Assembly: GCA_036320915.1 (NCBI GenBank)
Contig: JAXBDG010000004.1
Coordinates: 992,001-1,056,000 of the forward strand
Reading direction: 5' to 3'
Source of the DNA: Linnemannia elongata
Taxonomy: Eukaryota > Mortierellomycota > Mortierellomycetes > Mortierellales > Mortierellaceae
DNA length: 64,000 bases
This document shows, piece after piece, positions 1 to 12,379 of the stretch (its first letter is position 1; every line of letters begins with the position of its first letter). A program made the translations under genes and the position numbers. The notes below the pieces were generated by a model. That model saw only the letters and a list, made by a program, of their open reading frames with translations, was not told the origin of the DNA and made no database searches.

Positions 1-183
1 AGCTGCTTGCTTTTTGAGTGTCACATTGATGACGAGGACAACATAGAGGTGGGAGCAGATCTCTGTCCGGTCTGTGATTTCTTGTCAAAAGAGGGATTCG
101 GGAAGAATGCGCCTTTACCTCTGGCTCCCCCCTCCCCTGCGCCTCCCTTCGGTCTTGACATGTCTGCATCCCTGTCCTGTTGA
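1..183 (+). CDS. C-terminal fragment of an unidentified gene
   Basis: Frame 1 is open from the first base to a TGA at 181-183, about 60 codons with no start, so the rest of the gene would lie left of the window. The other two plus frames close within 45 bases. The translation is acidic and has two Cys pairs (FECH and CPVC), then a Pro-rich stretch and a short tail ending SLSC. The CxxC pattern could be part of a zinc site, but I do not recognise a family. Coding status rests on the open frame, sensible amino-acid composition and many C/G-ended codons, so it could still be chance. Confidence 0.4.
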   Translation, partial: SCLLFECHIDDEDNIEVGADLCPVCDFLSKEGFGKNAPLPLAPPSPAPPFGLDMSASLSC

Positions 184-210
184 TCGGATTGTTGTTGAAG
201 AGTGATCGTA

Positions 211-241
<31 letters not shown>

Positions 242-3200
242 GCTACGTATATTTCGCATCGAACGTCGTCATATTTTTCTGGCATGTCTTGAAAAACTCC
301 CTCACTTCACAGCTCTACTATCGCTTCTTCGCTACACTCTTTGTTCTCGCACCTTCTCTACCCTACATGATCGCCGCCTCTTTGTTCATTGCCGTTCACC
401 GTTCTTTTCACCTTCCTCCTTTAGGCAAAATGACAACTATGATAAAACTCAATTTTTTCTCCCATCATGGTTGTGGAAGGCTGAAGAAGCTTTTTGTGAA
501 AGTTCAGAGATATAGTTTGCCTTCTCTCCCGCACGTGTGAAAAATAAACAGGTTTCTCTTTGTTCTCTCTCAGGTGCGTCAACCAGATACAAAGCTAAGA
601 AGGGGTCGTGTGCACGTTGTTTTTTGATAGCTCGCTCACTTGGGTATCAAGGTCTCCTTCGTAACAGCACTGTTTACCGCACTCATAGGTAAAATGAAAG
701 TTCGAGATACGGACTTACATGGGTAAAAAAGTACTACTATCATCTTCCCAGGACACCCTATTGGACAAGCATTTTATTCCTTCGTTTTTCTTTCCCCTTT
801 TCTTTCATGACCGAGTAAATTGCACCTTTCACAATGCTTTAGTTAGCACAACGTGAGGCGCCCGGGGTTTCCCAAGTGACCGGTACTTGTTTAATTGATG
901 CATGAACCAGTTTTCAGGAGGAGAATCATACATAGCTGAGACAGTAAGGAACGCTGAACCGGTTATATTCCGGTCAATGGACAAGACCGTATGGATTCTA
1001 GTGGAGAGGAGAGGCACCGGAGAGAAATAGTGGCCAAGGTGTAAATGCCGCCACCGTCATCATCGTCCGCGTGTAGGAAGTCTGCTGCAGCTATGTCAAT
1101 GAAGTGAGTGGAAATGAGAAACGCTAAGAGAAGAAGAAAGGAAAGAAATCAACGAGTCAGAGAGGGGTGAGTGAACGAGAGGGGAGCAGTCCGCACGCGA
1201 CAATGATGATTAAGAGGAAGAGGGAGGCACGAGTTGGGACGAATTCATTCGTCTGTGAAGGCAGACTTCTTCCCAGGAGCACAATACAACAATCGAACCA
1301 TCTGGACATAAGAAAAGACAAAGTAGATAGAAACAATACAAAGAGAGAAGTGTCGTGATGATGATGATGATGATGATGGTGTTCATGACTAAAGGGCGTT
1401 TTTTTTACTGTTATCGGTCTCTTCCGCTCGCAGCATGGCATGGCTTCAGCCTTCAGTCTTGCATTATCGTGCTCTTTTTTTCGTACGTTCAATTGTTCAT
1501 GCATTGGTGTCCACTGGCTCTGGACTTTAAAGAGACCACGAGATTTTTCGGCCGCAAAAGAATTTCGCAAACAAAAGAAGGGAAAGATCTTCGCCGTTTG
1601 GCCCTTCATTTCCTTTTTCTTTGCTTTGTTGCCTGTGGTAATTGTGCCCCAATGGGTGAATGTATGGAGACGCGGGGTCCCCTATACTTCCTTCCTTTGT
1701 ACACCCCTTCTTCTTGGGAATCCTCATCAACAACAAAAAAATAAACGCACGCGTGCGCGATTTTATTTTGCGTCCGCGATAACCGTTTTTTCTCGATTCC
1801 AAATTTGTATTGAACGTCCATCTGAGAGCGCATGCAATTCATGCTTGGTTTGCTTCAATGACCATGCTCCTTTCCATCTGTCTGTTTTGTGCGCATCCTC
1901 TATCGCTTTTTAGCTCCTTCATTTTTGTGTCCAACGTCTCCAATCGTTCAAGAACACAACAAATAGAACCAAATGTCCTTCTCGCCCTTTTGCTTTTCTG
2001 ACCTTTTGTCGTTCTGTCTCGCCTCCCCTCTCTCTCGGAGAAAAAAAAGATGGACTAACGGAAGAGGGTAAAAGAGGAACGATGGAAGTAAAAGGAGGCA
2101 TGTCTGATATTTTTTCTTGTGTTCACTTCAGACGAACACATGGTGGTGGCAAATTTAGTCTGCCTTTTCTCCATTCCCCTCCCCGACTTCCTTCCTTTAC
2201 TCCTTCATCCTTCACCCTATTTTTTTCTCGCGAGTTTTAATCTGTCTTAATTTGCACATGCGAGTTTGGGCGAAATCTTCAAACAATGGACACAACGGCA
2301 GTATCACGCGTGCGTGGATGTGGGTGAAAGTTTTGATGGACGGTATGCCTCTGACAATCCATCCATCTTGCAGGATCAATCATTCATCGACTCCTCTCCT
2401 CCCTCGCCTCACCCCTCTTCCCTGTTCCTCCCTTGTCGCTTCCTGACTCTTCCGATTCCTCGCGGACAAAACAAAGTGAACAAGCAACGGTGACCACACA
2501 ATAATCCCTTATCTTACGAGTCCAGAACGAACACATACGCACTCATACGCACACCCTCGCCATCCAATTCGCGAAACAATCTGACTGACCTATGGCTGAC
2601 TAACCTATGGCTGACTGACTGATCCTTACTCATTTGCCCCTTCTCCCTCTTTCACACTTTCACGCACACGCACACCTTTGAAAAAAACACAGTTTTGTAC
2701 GTTGCAGCATTATTGACATTTCACTCTCTTCATCCTCTCTGTCCATCTTTTCAAGCAGCAATCATGAGTCGACAAAGCAGCAATGCTGAGTATTGTAACT
2801 TGCATTATAGCAATTTTCCGAACGGCTATTGCCCCTTTGCAAGTGAGAAAGCGATAGAGAGAGGGGGACAGATAGAGGAAGAGGAAGGGCGAAAGGCCAT
2901 TCTGGGCTTGGTCACCACGGCATGGGACCTTATTTTTCATGGTCATTTATTCATTCACTCTTTAACTAAAGAATAAACAACATTAGTGTAGTTAACAACC
3001 ATCGGTCTCAACCCTCGTTGATTTGTGAACAAATCGCATTCAAAATGGGAGTGACCTTCATTGACTGCGGGTGTGAGGAGTAGGTCATTCAAAACAAAAC
3101 GACAAGCAGCAAAACAGCAGCGGCGTGTATACCTGCCTACCTTAACTACACTCGCCTACGGCCAGAAATGACTCACTTCCTCCACCCTTTCCTTGTGTCC

Positions 3201-6200
3201 TCGCGGCCCCCTATACTCGATATTTAGGTAATTTTTTCTCCCCTTCTCTGACTAAGTCTTCGCCATCACTCCCTAAACGACATCGATCGTACACGTTTCC
3301 ATCCCTTCCAACCACACCCCCTTTCCCCTTTCCCCTTTACGCGTTGTTTTGCCATCATCATTACAAATTTCAAACAGCGCAATGGAAAAAAATGGAAGCA
3401 AATAAAAGACGGAGTTGTGGACAGGTGGACGTGGGCAGGGAGCAATTAACCTAGTTATGCCTGCCTGTGCCTGTTCATGTTTCCAAGAACAAAAAAAAAG
3501 AATTCTCTGGGCTGTTCTTTTTTTTCTTTTGCGTTGCTTTTTTGGTGTCTATGAGTCCATGTTGTTGTTGATGCTGTTGTACGTACATGGGATACCCTGC
3601 TCCAAAAAAAAAAAGGGGGGGGGAGGGGGGGGGGGGGGAGGGCCAGAGAGAGCGAGCAATGAGTAAAGGCAAATGAAGTGCGTGATGTCCCCCGGTCTCT
3701 TCTTACAAGAGAGATAGCAATTGAACCCATGTTGCCTCAGCCAAAAGAAGAAATAAACAAAAATTGCATTGCGTCTATCTGAGCTTTGGGCCCTTCGTCG
3801 ACTGCTCTGACAGGCGGACAGCAAGAATTAATTTCTTTTTTCTCTTTGTGTATGTTTGATTTGGATTGACCTTCGTGACCCCTCTTTGGTGCGACGCTTG
3901 GCTTTGAGGCAATCCCATTGAAGCGTTGATTTTGTATTTGTCAGTGACCGGATGACAAGAGGGAGGGAGGAGGAGGGGACGATTGGTTTCTTTGTCGTAC
4001 GAAAGGCTAAAAAAAGATTGGAAGAAAGAACGAACAAAACGGCGGTAACACTTCCGCACAGAATCACCCATAAAGTCTGGTAGAGAAAGGGTATCCAGGA
4101 AACCAGGGCTGGGGATGGAATGAGCATCCTCCCTCGAGGTCATTGAAAAAGGATTAAGAAGGAGAGGAAAGGAGGCCAGGAAGAAACGGTTCAATTGCAT
4201 CCTAGCCTTGAGCAAGAGATTAGATCTAGGCCTCTGCATCGAATTCTCCGTGCTGTAAGAGGTAGGAGAGAATTTAAAAAAAGGGGAAGAAATAAGTGAG
4301 AGCTGCGCGCTCGTCATTTTGTATGTATGATGCAAGGGAAAATAAGACAGCGTGGCACTGTAGTCGAAAAACCTTCTTTTTTATCTCTCTTCTCTCTTGT
4401 TCTTTTTGTCTCTCCTCTCTCTCAATCCTATCCATATTTGTCCCCCTCCTTCTCCCCTTCCCCTTTTCTACAGGGCATAGAGATTCACTGAGCATTTATT
4501 TTGGCTGTCTCCTCGATATGCAGGCACAGCAAAGCAGAGAGAAAGTACGAGGGAAGGAGAGATCGAATGTATGTGTGATCAACGGTGTTTGATGTTTTTC
4601 TCATTCACTCCAAAGGAATCTTCAACCAGCAATCGTTGGAGCAACCATTAGGAATTTAATAATACGGTGGCAGTGAGAATCGACATTATACAATTTTGAA
4701 TGCTATCCTCGACGCGCGGCGGCGAAGAGCGTAACATCGATGGAGGATCACTGGTAGGTAGGTAAGTAGGTAGAGGTCATGAAGGCAAAGCACAAATAAA
4801 CCCTATGGCTCACGCGGTAACCTCCTTGACTGGCTGAAGTGGACCTGTCGGTCATCAAATGGTTGCTGTTGTAGGATGCCACGCTTTCATGATAAGTGAA
4901 AGGATTGGGTTGTACGAAACAACGGTTGACAAATGATCTTCTCCTTTTTGTGAGGGAGATACTTTTCCTTTGTTGCATGAATAAACACAATGAACGTTAA
5001 AAAAAAAGAGAAACAAAGGTGTCATCCCAAAAATCGACCACGCGTCAAAATGATACAGAGTACATGATTTTGAACTGGGAGGCGAAGAAAAAGAAATAAT
5101 CCGTCATTTTAAGAATGATAAAAGAAGGGAGTGGGTCGGGATTGTTCTTTCTGTATTCCGGATGCGTTCGGAAACAAATGAAAATGAATTTCAATTGCTC
5201 ATGATCAAAAAAAAGTAGACAAGGCAAGCGAATGGATGATACGCTTCGGAGGAGGAAAGGGGAAGGAAGGCAAGGGAGGGGTGAGAGAGAGAGAACAAAG
5301 CGTGAGCGAGTTGACCATGATGGAGAACAGAAATGCTATCGAAACGCGATAATAAGAAGAAGAAAAAAGGGAAGACAGCAGAGCCTCCGACAGAGCACAC
5401 CCCCTGTCGTTCTGTCAATGATTCGTAGAAGATGATTCGCTGCGGTAGATTTGCCAAGCTCAAATGGATATGCACGCAGAGATCGCATGGCAAATCTATT
5501 GGCTCGATGGTTCCCTTTGTGCTCATGCTTGCTCTGCCATCATCATCGTTTTTCGTTTTTTGTTGTTGCACGGAGGTAATTGAGGTGAGGAGAAATAAAC
5601 AACGGAAGGAGAGAGGGAAGAGAGCAGAGGAAAAGAGAGGCATGACCACCTAAAAAAATCGCTGTCGATTCTTCATCGGTCCTTCTTTCCACTGCCACAT
5701 GAGGCAGCCATTTTTTTTTTTTTTTTTTTGTGTACGTTTTTTTTTATCTGAATGTTGCTGGTTACACTTGGCCCAGGGGTCATAATGAAATTTTTGGACA
5801 CAAAGTGGCTATGGATTCCTATGTTCACAGCAAAAAATAACAGAATCAACAACAACAAACAATTTCGACCCTGTAGTAAACCCACATAGGCTGACCAAGA
5901 AAAAAAAGCAGGATGCTTTCTGTTTTGCTCACCTACCCTACTGGCCTTCCTTTACATCCCATCAACAAGCATTAACAGACCCTGTCCCTTGTGGTCGTGG
6001 CCGAAATGCCAATTGGCCCATTTCTTATCTTTGAACCCTTTTCCTTCTCTTCACATTTACTCTTGGACATTCTTACCATGGCCACGCTTCTTTTTGTTCT
6101 CAAAAGCATTGAATCTTGGCCTTGTTACCCCTCCGTTACCGTCCGTCTTTGTCCCATCCGGTTATACATCTCCAATGCACTCCAATGCCTTCTGCGGTCC

Positions 6201-7441
6201 TCTTTCATGAGGATAGAATGCCTTTTTGTTATTTTGCTCTTCATGATAGAGAGGGATACACGGTTTGATCAAATGTTACCATCCTCGTCGCGTTCAGCAG
6301 ACAAATAATTTTGACGCGGCGCGGTGATGAACAGCCAACGTGCGTGGCACTGAGACTCCACGAATCAGTGAGTGAAACCATGGAGGAGGGCGAATACTTT
6401 ATTTTAAATCCAGCAGAACCTAGCTCATCACTTCTGATGATGTTTGGCTGGTGCCTTTTTTTTTTTTGCTTTCTCACCCCCCCCCCCCCCCCCCCCCCCC
6501 AGAGCTCCACATTCCATCAATTGACTTGAAGTATCACAAACGACAGTCCACCGTTATGTCATTAAGAGACGGGTGAAGGAGGCGGAGCAGTCTTAGCACT
6601 CACTGCTAATTTTAAAGTCATAAAAGGGTTGACGCGACAAGTTAAAGGGGGTGGGTGGTTAGATTTTATTTGGCTGGTGGTATGCGTGAGTGTACGAAGG
6701 TAATTTGAATTATTGAGGCGAAATGGCAGAACCAAGAACCACCGCGAGAACACACAGAGAGAGACGATGCTAGATTTCTTTCGCTAGTTCCATAGGGGCC
6801 GTGTGACAAATAAAATGGAGTCTACGGGATATGAAGCGTTTCGATAGGTGAAGAGGGATTGCCATGCCTGTCTACTCTTTGATAAGAGACCATACAAGGA
6901 ATGAATGATTACTTTTCGTTGCTTTGACCAGTTGACACAGTTTGCTGACCCTCGTTTCTTATCGCGAAACTTTGCACACGGATGCCAACATGAGAGAGTA
7001 GAAGGAAGTTCAAGGATAGAAGGAAGAAATAGAAGGGTCGTGAAGAAGAGTGAAGGGGGTGACAATGGAAGGAAGGAGGGAAGGAAGGGAGGGAGGAACG
7101 AGCGATGAAAGGATGAATGGAACAGGAGGGATTGGATTGATTGACAGCGATGGCCAATTGTTTGCACACGGGCATGGTTGATTGACGGAGTGACCACGGT
7201 TGAGGGTCGATTGACTGCCAGTAGGATGTTGCCGTTGAAAGCCCTGAGCGAATGAATTTTCATACTACCATGAGTTGTATATACAAATGAGCAGCAGCAG
7301 CAGCAACAGCAAAACGAAGAGAAGGAGCAGCGGCAAGACACAAGCAAGGGATGTGGTGCTCAATTGCAATTAAGTTAACTGTGGTATGCAATAGCTTACT
7401 TTTGAATCGGATAGAGTACTTTGTTACTTTTCGCAATACCC
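184..7441. other. 7.3-kb region with no supported gene
   Basis: Only short, low-complexity or shadow reading frames are present on both strands. None has splice-joined continuity or a recognisable domain. The stretch is rich in homopolymers (T27 at 215-241, A11-G9-A-G14 at 3604-3638, T19 at 5711-5729, C24 at 6477-6500), purine- or pyrimidine-skewed blocks and GGAA-type runs near 7066-7100. A short direct repeat (CCTATGGCTGACT type) lies at about 2588-2612. It may hold 3' sequence of the left-hand gene and distal regulatory DNA for the regulator at 8.7 kb. Confidence 0.5.
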
Positions 7442-7450
7442 TATAAAAGG
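7442..7450 (+). promoter_or_regulatory. TATA box for the Zn2Cys6 regulator gene
   Basis: TATAAAAGG stands immediately before a long pyrimidine-rich tract that leads, without any ATG, to the start codon at 8679. Transcription would be expected to begin roughly 25-40 nt downstream, near 7475. The exact start is inferred. Confidence 0.6.
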
Positions 7451-7474
7451 AGCGATTGAAGGTCCGCCTCCCTT

Positions 7475-8678
7475 ATTTTTTTTTTCTCTTTTCCTCACCA
7501 AACAACCAACCACAACAACCAACAAACATACAACCCTCTGTCCCTCCCCTTTGTTATCTCAGCCAGCATCAATTGCCACCATTCACACCCTCTCCCCTCC
7601 TCTCTGATTCCCCCTCTAATTTTACTTTTCGACCCATTTGTTTACTGTTTTTCTCTTTCTTTTCCTCTTCTTCTCTCCCTTCCCTCCCCTCTCTCCTCTT
7701 CCCACCCACTGTTATTTTTTTTTTTTCTTTTTCCCATCCAGCTCCATCGCTCCTCTCGCTCCATCTCAACATCATCGCCCTTCCTTTTCCTCCAAACAAC
7801 AACAAGACACACAAACAGCAAAAAAAAAAGAAAAAAAGAAAATAATAATAATAACACAAACCAACATATAACACAGCAGCGCTCTTTTCTTCTGTCGACT
7901 CCCCCGCCTGTTTATTTCATATCATCGTTCCGTTTTCTCTTCTACGCCCTTTTCTTTTCTCACTGTTTTGTGAAAGCAAGCAGCACCAACCCTTCTTACG
8001 ACAGTAACGTCAATTCGGAAAACCAACGACGACGACCGCCAATCGGTTCCTCGGTGTCTTTCTTCCTCTTGACTCCTCTTGCGTGTGCAAACAACAAACT
8101 GCCAGCACAGGACTTGCCGCAAGCGTATTCGGGACTATCGGAGCAATCGCCCTAAACGGACACAATTGCAAGCACACACAGCTGCGCCATCATCCCCCCC
8201 TTTTCATAATACCGACCACGGCACACTCAAACAAACAAACACGCACAACAACTCTATCCTGTCGTCCGCCCCTTGCCCACTGTCATTTTTTCGACCCAAA
8301 AGACAACTCAGCACCACCCGCTCCGATCATCTCCTTTTTTCTACTCAAAACGAGAGCAGAGCGCTTTCTTTTTTGCCTTTTGAAGAGACATATTCTGTTT
8401 AGACTTCCATAACCCCAATCTGAGGGCTCAGCCTCGACTTCATCTGTAATCCAGAATCGCACCGCCTCAATTGTTGTGTCTGGAACGCTCCTCGGATAAT
8501 ATCCTTCTCCTTTTCTCTTGTACATAAAGGCCGCCTCCTCCTTCCAATTTCCACGTTTTCTCTTCAATTATCCCACCTCTTTCTCTTTTCTCAATTGCTC
8601 TCCTCAAAACCACTTTTGTTACTATAGCCCTTCCTTCTCCCTTCAACTTTTCCCACTTTTACACCCCACCCTCATATT
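7475..8678 (+). promoter_or_regulatory. ATG-free 1.2-kb 5' leader
   Basis: Reading from the ATG at 7386 to the start codon at 8679, I find no ATG in any frame over about 1.29 kb. At random about 20 would be expected. The sequence is CT-rich on this strand with CAACAAC-type stretches, as in many fungal untranslated leaders. This suggests one continuous leader selected against upstream start codons. The start near 7475 is set by the TATA box and is approximate. Confidence 0.55.
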
Positions 8679-10636
8679 ATGCCAATGCAGGCCTTCGAAT
8701 TTCAGGCTGATGCCTCAGTCAGTCTGTCCAGCCCAGCGGCCATCATTCGCAAAAGCTGTGACCACTGCTTCCTCAACCGCAAGACCTGCGACAAGGTCCG
8801 CGAGGACGCCGACTCCGGTGAAAAGTGCAGGCGTTGCGCCAAGGATAACCGTCCCTGCACATTTACCCCCACCGTCCATCTCTACCACATTGCCGACTGT
8901 GTCGGTCGTCATCAGTGCCGTGCCAAAGTTATCCAGGCCATGGGTGGCCGCAAGAAGGAGGTACAGCTCAAGACCATCGAGATCCCAATCGTCTGCGACA
9001 TGGATTCAGCCGTCGATATGGCTCTATACGAGTTCATCAAGAGCCAGCCCAACTTGTTGGTCTACAACAACAGGATCAAGTCCTTTCTCGCACAAGATGT
9101 AAGCGAAACCCCCTATTTTATTTCAACTTGACTTCCAATTGGTTCTTTGCCTTTGTTCACTAACCATTACCATTTGATAACGTTGCAATAGATGCTCGGT
9201 GTCAACCCTGACCATGATGATGTGCCTCCTCTGAGTTTGGGTTACAACTACTACAGCCAAAGCGCAGCTGCCCCAGCCAATGTAGGTTCCTTTGGATGTT
9301 TTCATTGTTTGGTCAGCATATAGGCATTGGGCGAAATCCAAAACGTAATTAGATGCTAATATTCTCTCTTTCCTTCATCTAGGTCTTGTTCCCAGTGTCC
9401 CCCTCGAACGCATCCAAGAGATCGTTTGTCGGAGAGCCATCGTCGTTCGGCAGCAACGCCAGCCACAGCAACAGCATAACTGGATCGCCTTCTCAGGGAC
9501 CCCAAAAGTTCAGAGTCTTGTCGCCAATCGACCCCCAGCAGCAGCAGCAGCAGCAGCAAGTTCAACAGCAGCAGCGCTCATTCCAGCAGGCTCAGCACCC
9601 ACACCCATACCAGCGCCATCAAAAGACAACCTCGACTGACGGCGGACGCTCACCCAGGAATTCAATCAGCCCTTTCACTCAGGCTGCACAGATGCACCAT
9701 GCTACCAAGGGTGCTTCCGTGGGCAACCCTGATCTCTCGGGGGTTTCTCCTTCTGGTCGCTTGAGCCCCGTCCCTGGCTCGGATGTATTCGGTACCTCGC
9801 CCAACGCAATGGAGAACTACTACGGCATGTTCCAGCAGCCACTTCAGAGCCAAACCACCGTTGAACCCGTTCAGAACCACCCTTATAACCAAGTTTCACC
9901 CTACCCTCAGGCTTTCTTCAACATGGTCCAGCAGCAGCAGCAGCCCCAGCAACATTCCCCTCAGCTGGAGTCCTTGTCCAACTACCGCTCTCCTCGTACT
10001 TACCCCACCAGCCCCAGCGCCAACAGCCCCTTGCAGGCGAGCCCATTGCCACCCAGTCCCTTGGAGCTTTCGATGGCCATCAACACCAATTTTGGATCCT
10101 TTGGCAACGGAAGCAACGGAAACCTCCCCAGTTTATTTGACCAGAGCCTGAGCATGGGATTGCAGTCGCCTCAGCAGCCAACCTTTCATCAGCACCAACG
10201 CCACCTGTCTGTCTCCAGCACCCACAGCTCCATATCTGGATCACCCATGTTGAACTCTGACAACAACAGCAACCTCAATAGCACCCCCGAGCCAGCTTCA
10301 ACGGTTGTCACCACATTCAACGGCGATGGTCAAGAGGTTGGAGTCTATTATGCGATTCCAGACGTGAGCTTGAACCCTGGATTCACCGACTCGGATCTCT
10401 TTCAGGACATGCCCATGAGGAACGCAGTCGGCGAGGAGTTCACCTGGGTCGAGAATCTGTTTGAGGGCACCACTGATGCTGCTGGTGGTGCTGGTGGTGG
10501 TGCAGGAGGTAACATCACTAGCATCAACCCAAGCGCATTGTCGACGAGCAATCTGGCAGATCAGTGGTCGAGCCAGTATAGTCCCTTTGATAATGCCGGC
10601 AACGGAAACGATGGTGCTGGAGGCTTGAACCATTAG
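8679..10636 (+). CDS. Zn2Cys6 (binuclear zinc cluster) transcription factor
   Basis: Predicted nuclear DNA-binding regulator of 587 aa in three exons: 8679-9098, 9192-9281 and 9383-10636. Both introns are GT-AG and the frame is kept. A fungal Zn2Cys6 cluster lies at about residues 26-61, with the spacing C-x2-C-x6-C-x12-C-x2-C-x6-C (KSCDHC, KTCDK, EKCRRC, RPCTF). A conserved-looking helical stretch follows to about residue 140. The remaining ~420 residues are disordered, rich in Gln, Ser, Pro and Asn, with two poly-Gln tracts and a Gly-rich patch near the C-terminus, as in activation domains. No fungal_trans middle-homology domain is evident. The start is the first ATG after a long ATG-free leader. 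Targets cannot be read from the sequence. Confidence 0.88.
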
Positions 10637-11517
10637 TGATAGTGAGAAGGAAGTACGATTAACAGGACGAGAGAGGAGTTCTTTTCCGCAGTATGCAGTA
10701 CACAACACACAACATACTCCTCTACTTTGTAAATAGTTCAATACCTTTTTTTATTCTTCATAGAGTTCTTTTTCGCCAACAATACCATGGCCTGTCTGTA
10801 AACTAGTACAACATTCAACGACAACAAAAAAATAATCCTAAAAGTAACATATTAAAAGTAAAAAAACCATACACACGCGACTTTCCTATGTGCTCTTCAT
10901 ACATGTATTCGACTTTTAATCTATCGAGTCATTGACTACCGATCCAAGTGCAAGAATGAAGTTTACGCCTCCTTTCCTTTTTTTTTGTTCCTCTGCTGGG
11001 CAGCGGACGCAATTTATTGGTTTGTCCAGTAATCTAGAGAACCAGATCTTAGCATCGTTCCCAGCCAAAAGGAAAGAGGGACGGGATGTTTATTTCCCTT
11101 TTGTACTTCGCTCAGAGGTCAACTGAAGCTTATAGACTTTAAACTCATATGCAGGCCAGGTAAGCTTGGATGAATATCGTTGTTTTGGCTCTTTTGCCTG
11201 TCTGAACTGTACGTGGACCTAAACAAGACAACCATGTACGCCATACTCTCCATTCATTAGTCCTCACAACAAGAAATGCTACCCAAGTCACCACAAGGGC
11301 GCACAGTGCATGTTTTACTTTGACCAAGTTGAAGGCTGGCAATTGAATCCCAAAGTCCAAACCCTCCACATGTTCGCTCGGATGTTATTTTGTGCGTTTA
11401 GGAGATATTGTTGTCAAACCCTTAACTAATTCTGGAACTGCTTTGCGCCCATACACAATTCCTTTCTGATCGCCACTTCGAACCACCCTTTCTTCATTCT
11501 ATACCAACACAAGCGAA
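10637..11517. other. Intergenic: 3' UTR of the regulator and upstream DNA
   Basis: AT-rich sequence follows the TAG of the regulator and probably holds its 3' UTR and polyadenylation site. No supported coding frame is seen on either strand. Confidence 0.5.
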
Positions 11518-11616
11518 ATGGTTAACCCTTACACGAGCGAGGATAAGCAAATGCTGCGGGATGATGGTGGAGTCCAGACGCGGGTGCAGGTTGAGGAAGT
11601 TTATTCCAAGGCGTAA
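11518..11616 (+). pseudogene. Possible 5' relic of a larger gene (32-codon frame)
   Basis: An ATG in good context (AAGCGAAATGG) opens a 32-codon frame with coding-like composition (MVNPYTSEDK..., then DDGGVQTRVQV) and stops at TAA 11614-11616. The N-terminus reminds me of fungal proteins with an N-terminal histidine-kinase-like ATPase region, where a 'GV..RVQVN' segment precedes the ATPase core. That is weak recall, not a match I can prove. No continuation of such a protein follows, so if the resemblance is real this is a truncated relic. It could equally be a chance frame or an upstream exon of the methyltransferase locus. Confidence 0.22.
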
Positions 11617-11838
11617 AAGGCGATTTAACTATTGTTTTATCGCTGTATTTTTTCTTTATGTATTGTACTTGACCTTTGTCATCTTTAGTCTCCTTAGAGC
11701 AAAGCAGACTTCTGAATCAAATGGAACGCGCCAATCGCGCATAAAACCAATTGTTAGCTTAAAAACCCATGTCACTTCAGCAGCGTGCGCATATCACTGC
11801 CCATAACGACAAAGATTAAGGGAAAATGGGCACAATTC

Positions 11839-11841
<3 letters not shown>

Positions 11842-11875
<34 letters not shown>
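11842..11875 (+). repeat. (CT)17 dinucleotide microsatellite
   Basis: Perfect TC/CT repeat about 540 bp upstream of the chosen methyltransferase start, within its pyrimidine-rich leader or promoter. Confidence 0.95.
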
Positions 11876-11879
<4 letters not shown>

Positions 11880-12379
11880 GTCCCCTTTCCAATCATCTTT
11901 ACACTACAACCATGGCCTTTCAATTGACCGCGAGGAGCTCGTTCTCCACCTCTCCTTCTCTTTTTCTTCACCCGTCGTCGTCACCTCTTTGCTCGATAGT
12001 TCTCACCCCGCATCTTCTTCACAACAATGGCAGTCACCTGTCCGCTGCTCAAAACGACACTTTCTCCACAACCTTACTTTCTCCGCCATTTGTTTGCTCT
12101 TTCACACCCTTTCCCTTCACCAAAAACAGCAACCATTCACCACCATCACACTCGAACTTACTCGCTACTCCTACAGTACCGACAGCGATATCAAGCAACC
12201 CTGAGGACCCTAATATTTGGACCCTCCCTGGATCAATTGAACAAGCAAACGCATATCAGGACTCTTTTTCTGCACAAATACGACACAGGTCAAAGGGCGA
12301 CGATACACATCATCAACAGGCTCCTGTCGCTTCAAGGAAATCTAGACCACCAAAACATATACACAACACTCCTACCACA

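Noticed and set aside
180..540. Two overlapping plus-strand frames with poly-Phe
   Set aside because: They are translations of the T27 run and adjoining CT-rich DNA; no start context, homology or splice partner.
7456..8567. Several frames of 60-190 codons on both strands
   Set aside because: They lie in the pyrimidine-rich, ATG-free leader; plus-strand frames need non-ATG starts and the translations are low complexity.
11912..12379. 156-codon N-terminal extension of the methyltransferase
   Set aside because: In frame and open, but it is a translated CT/CA-rich leader with Ser/Pro/Thr/His bias; family members start near the chosen ATG. Kept as an alternative only.
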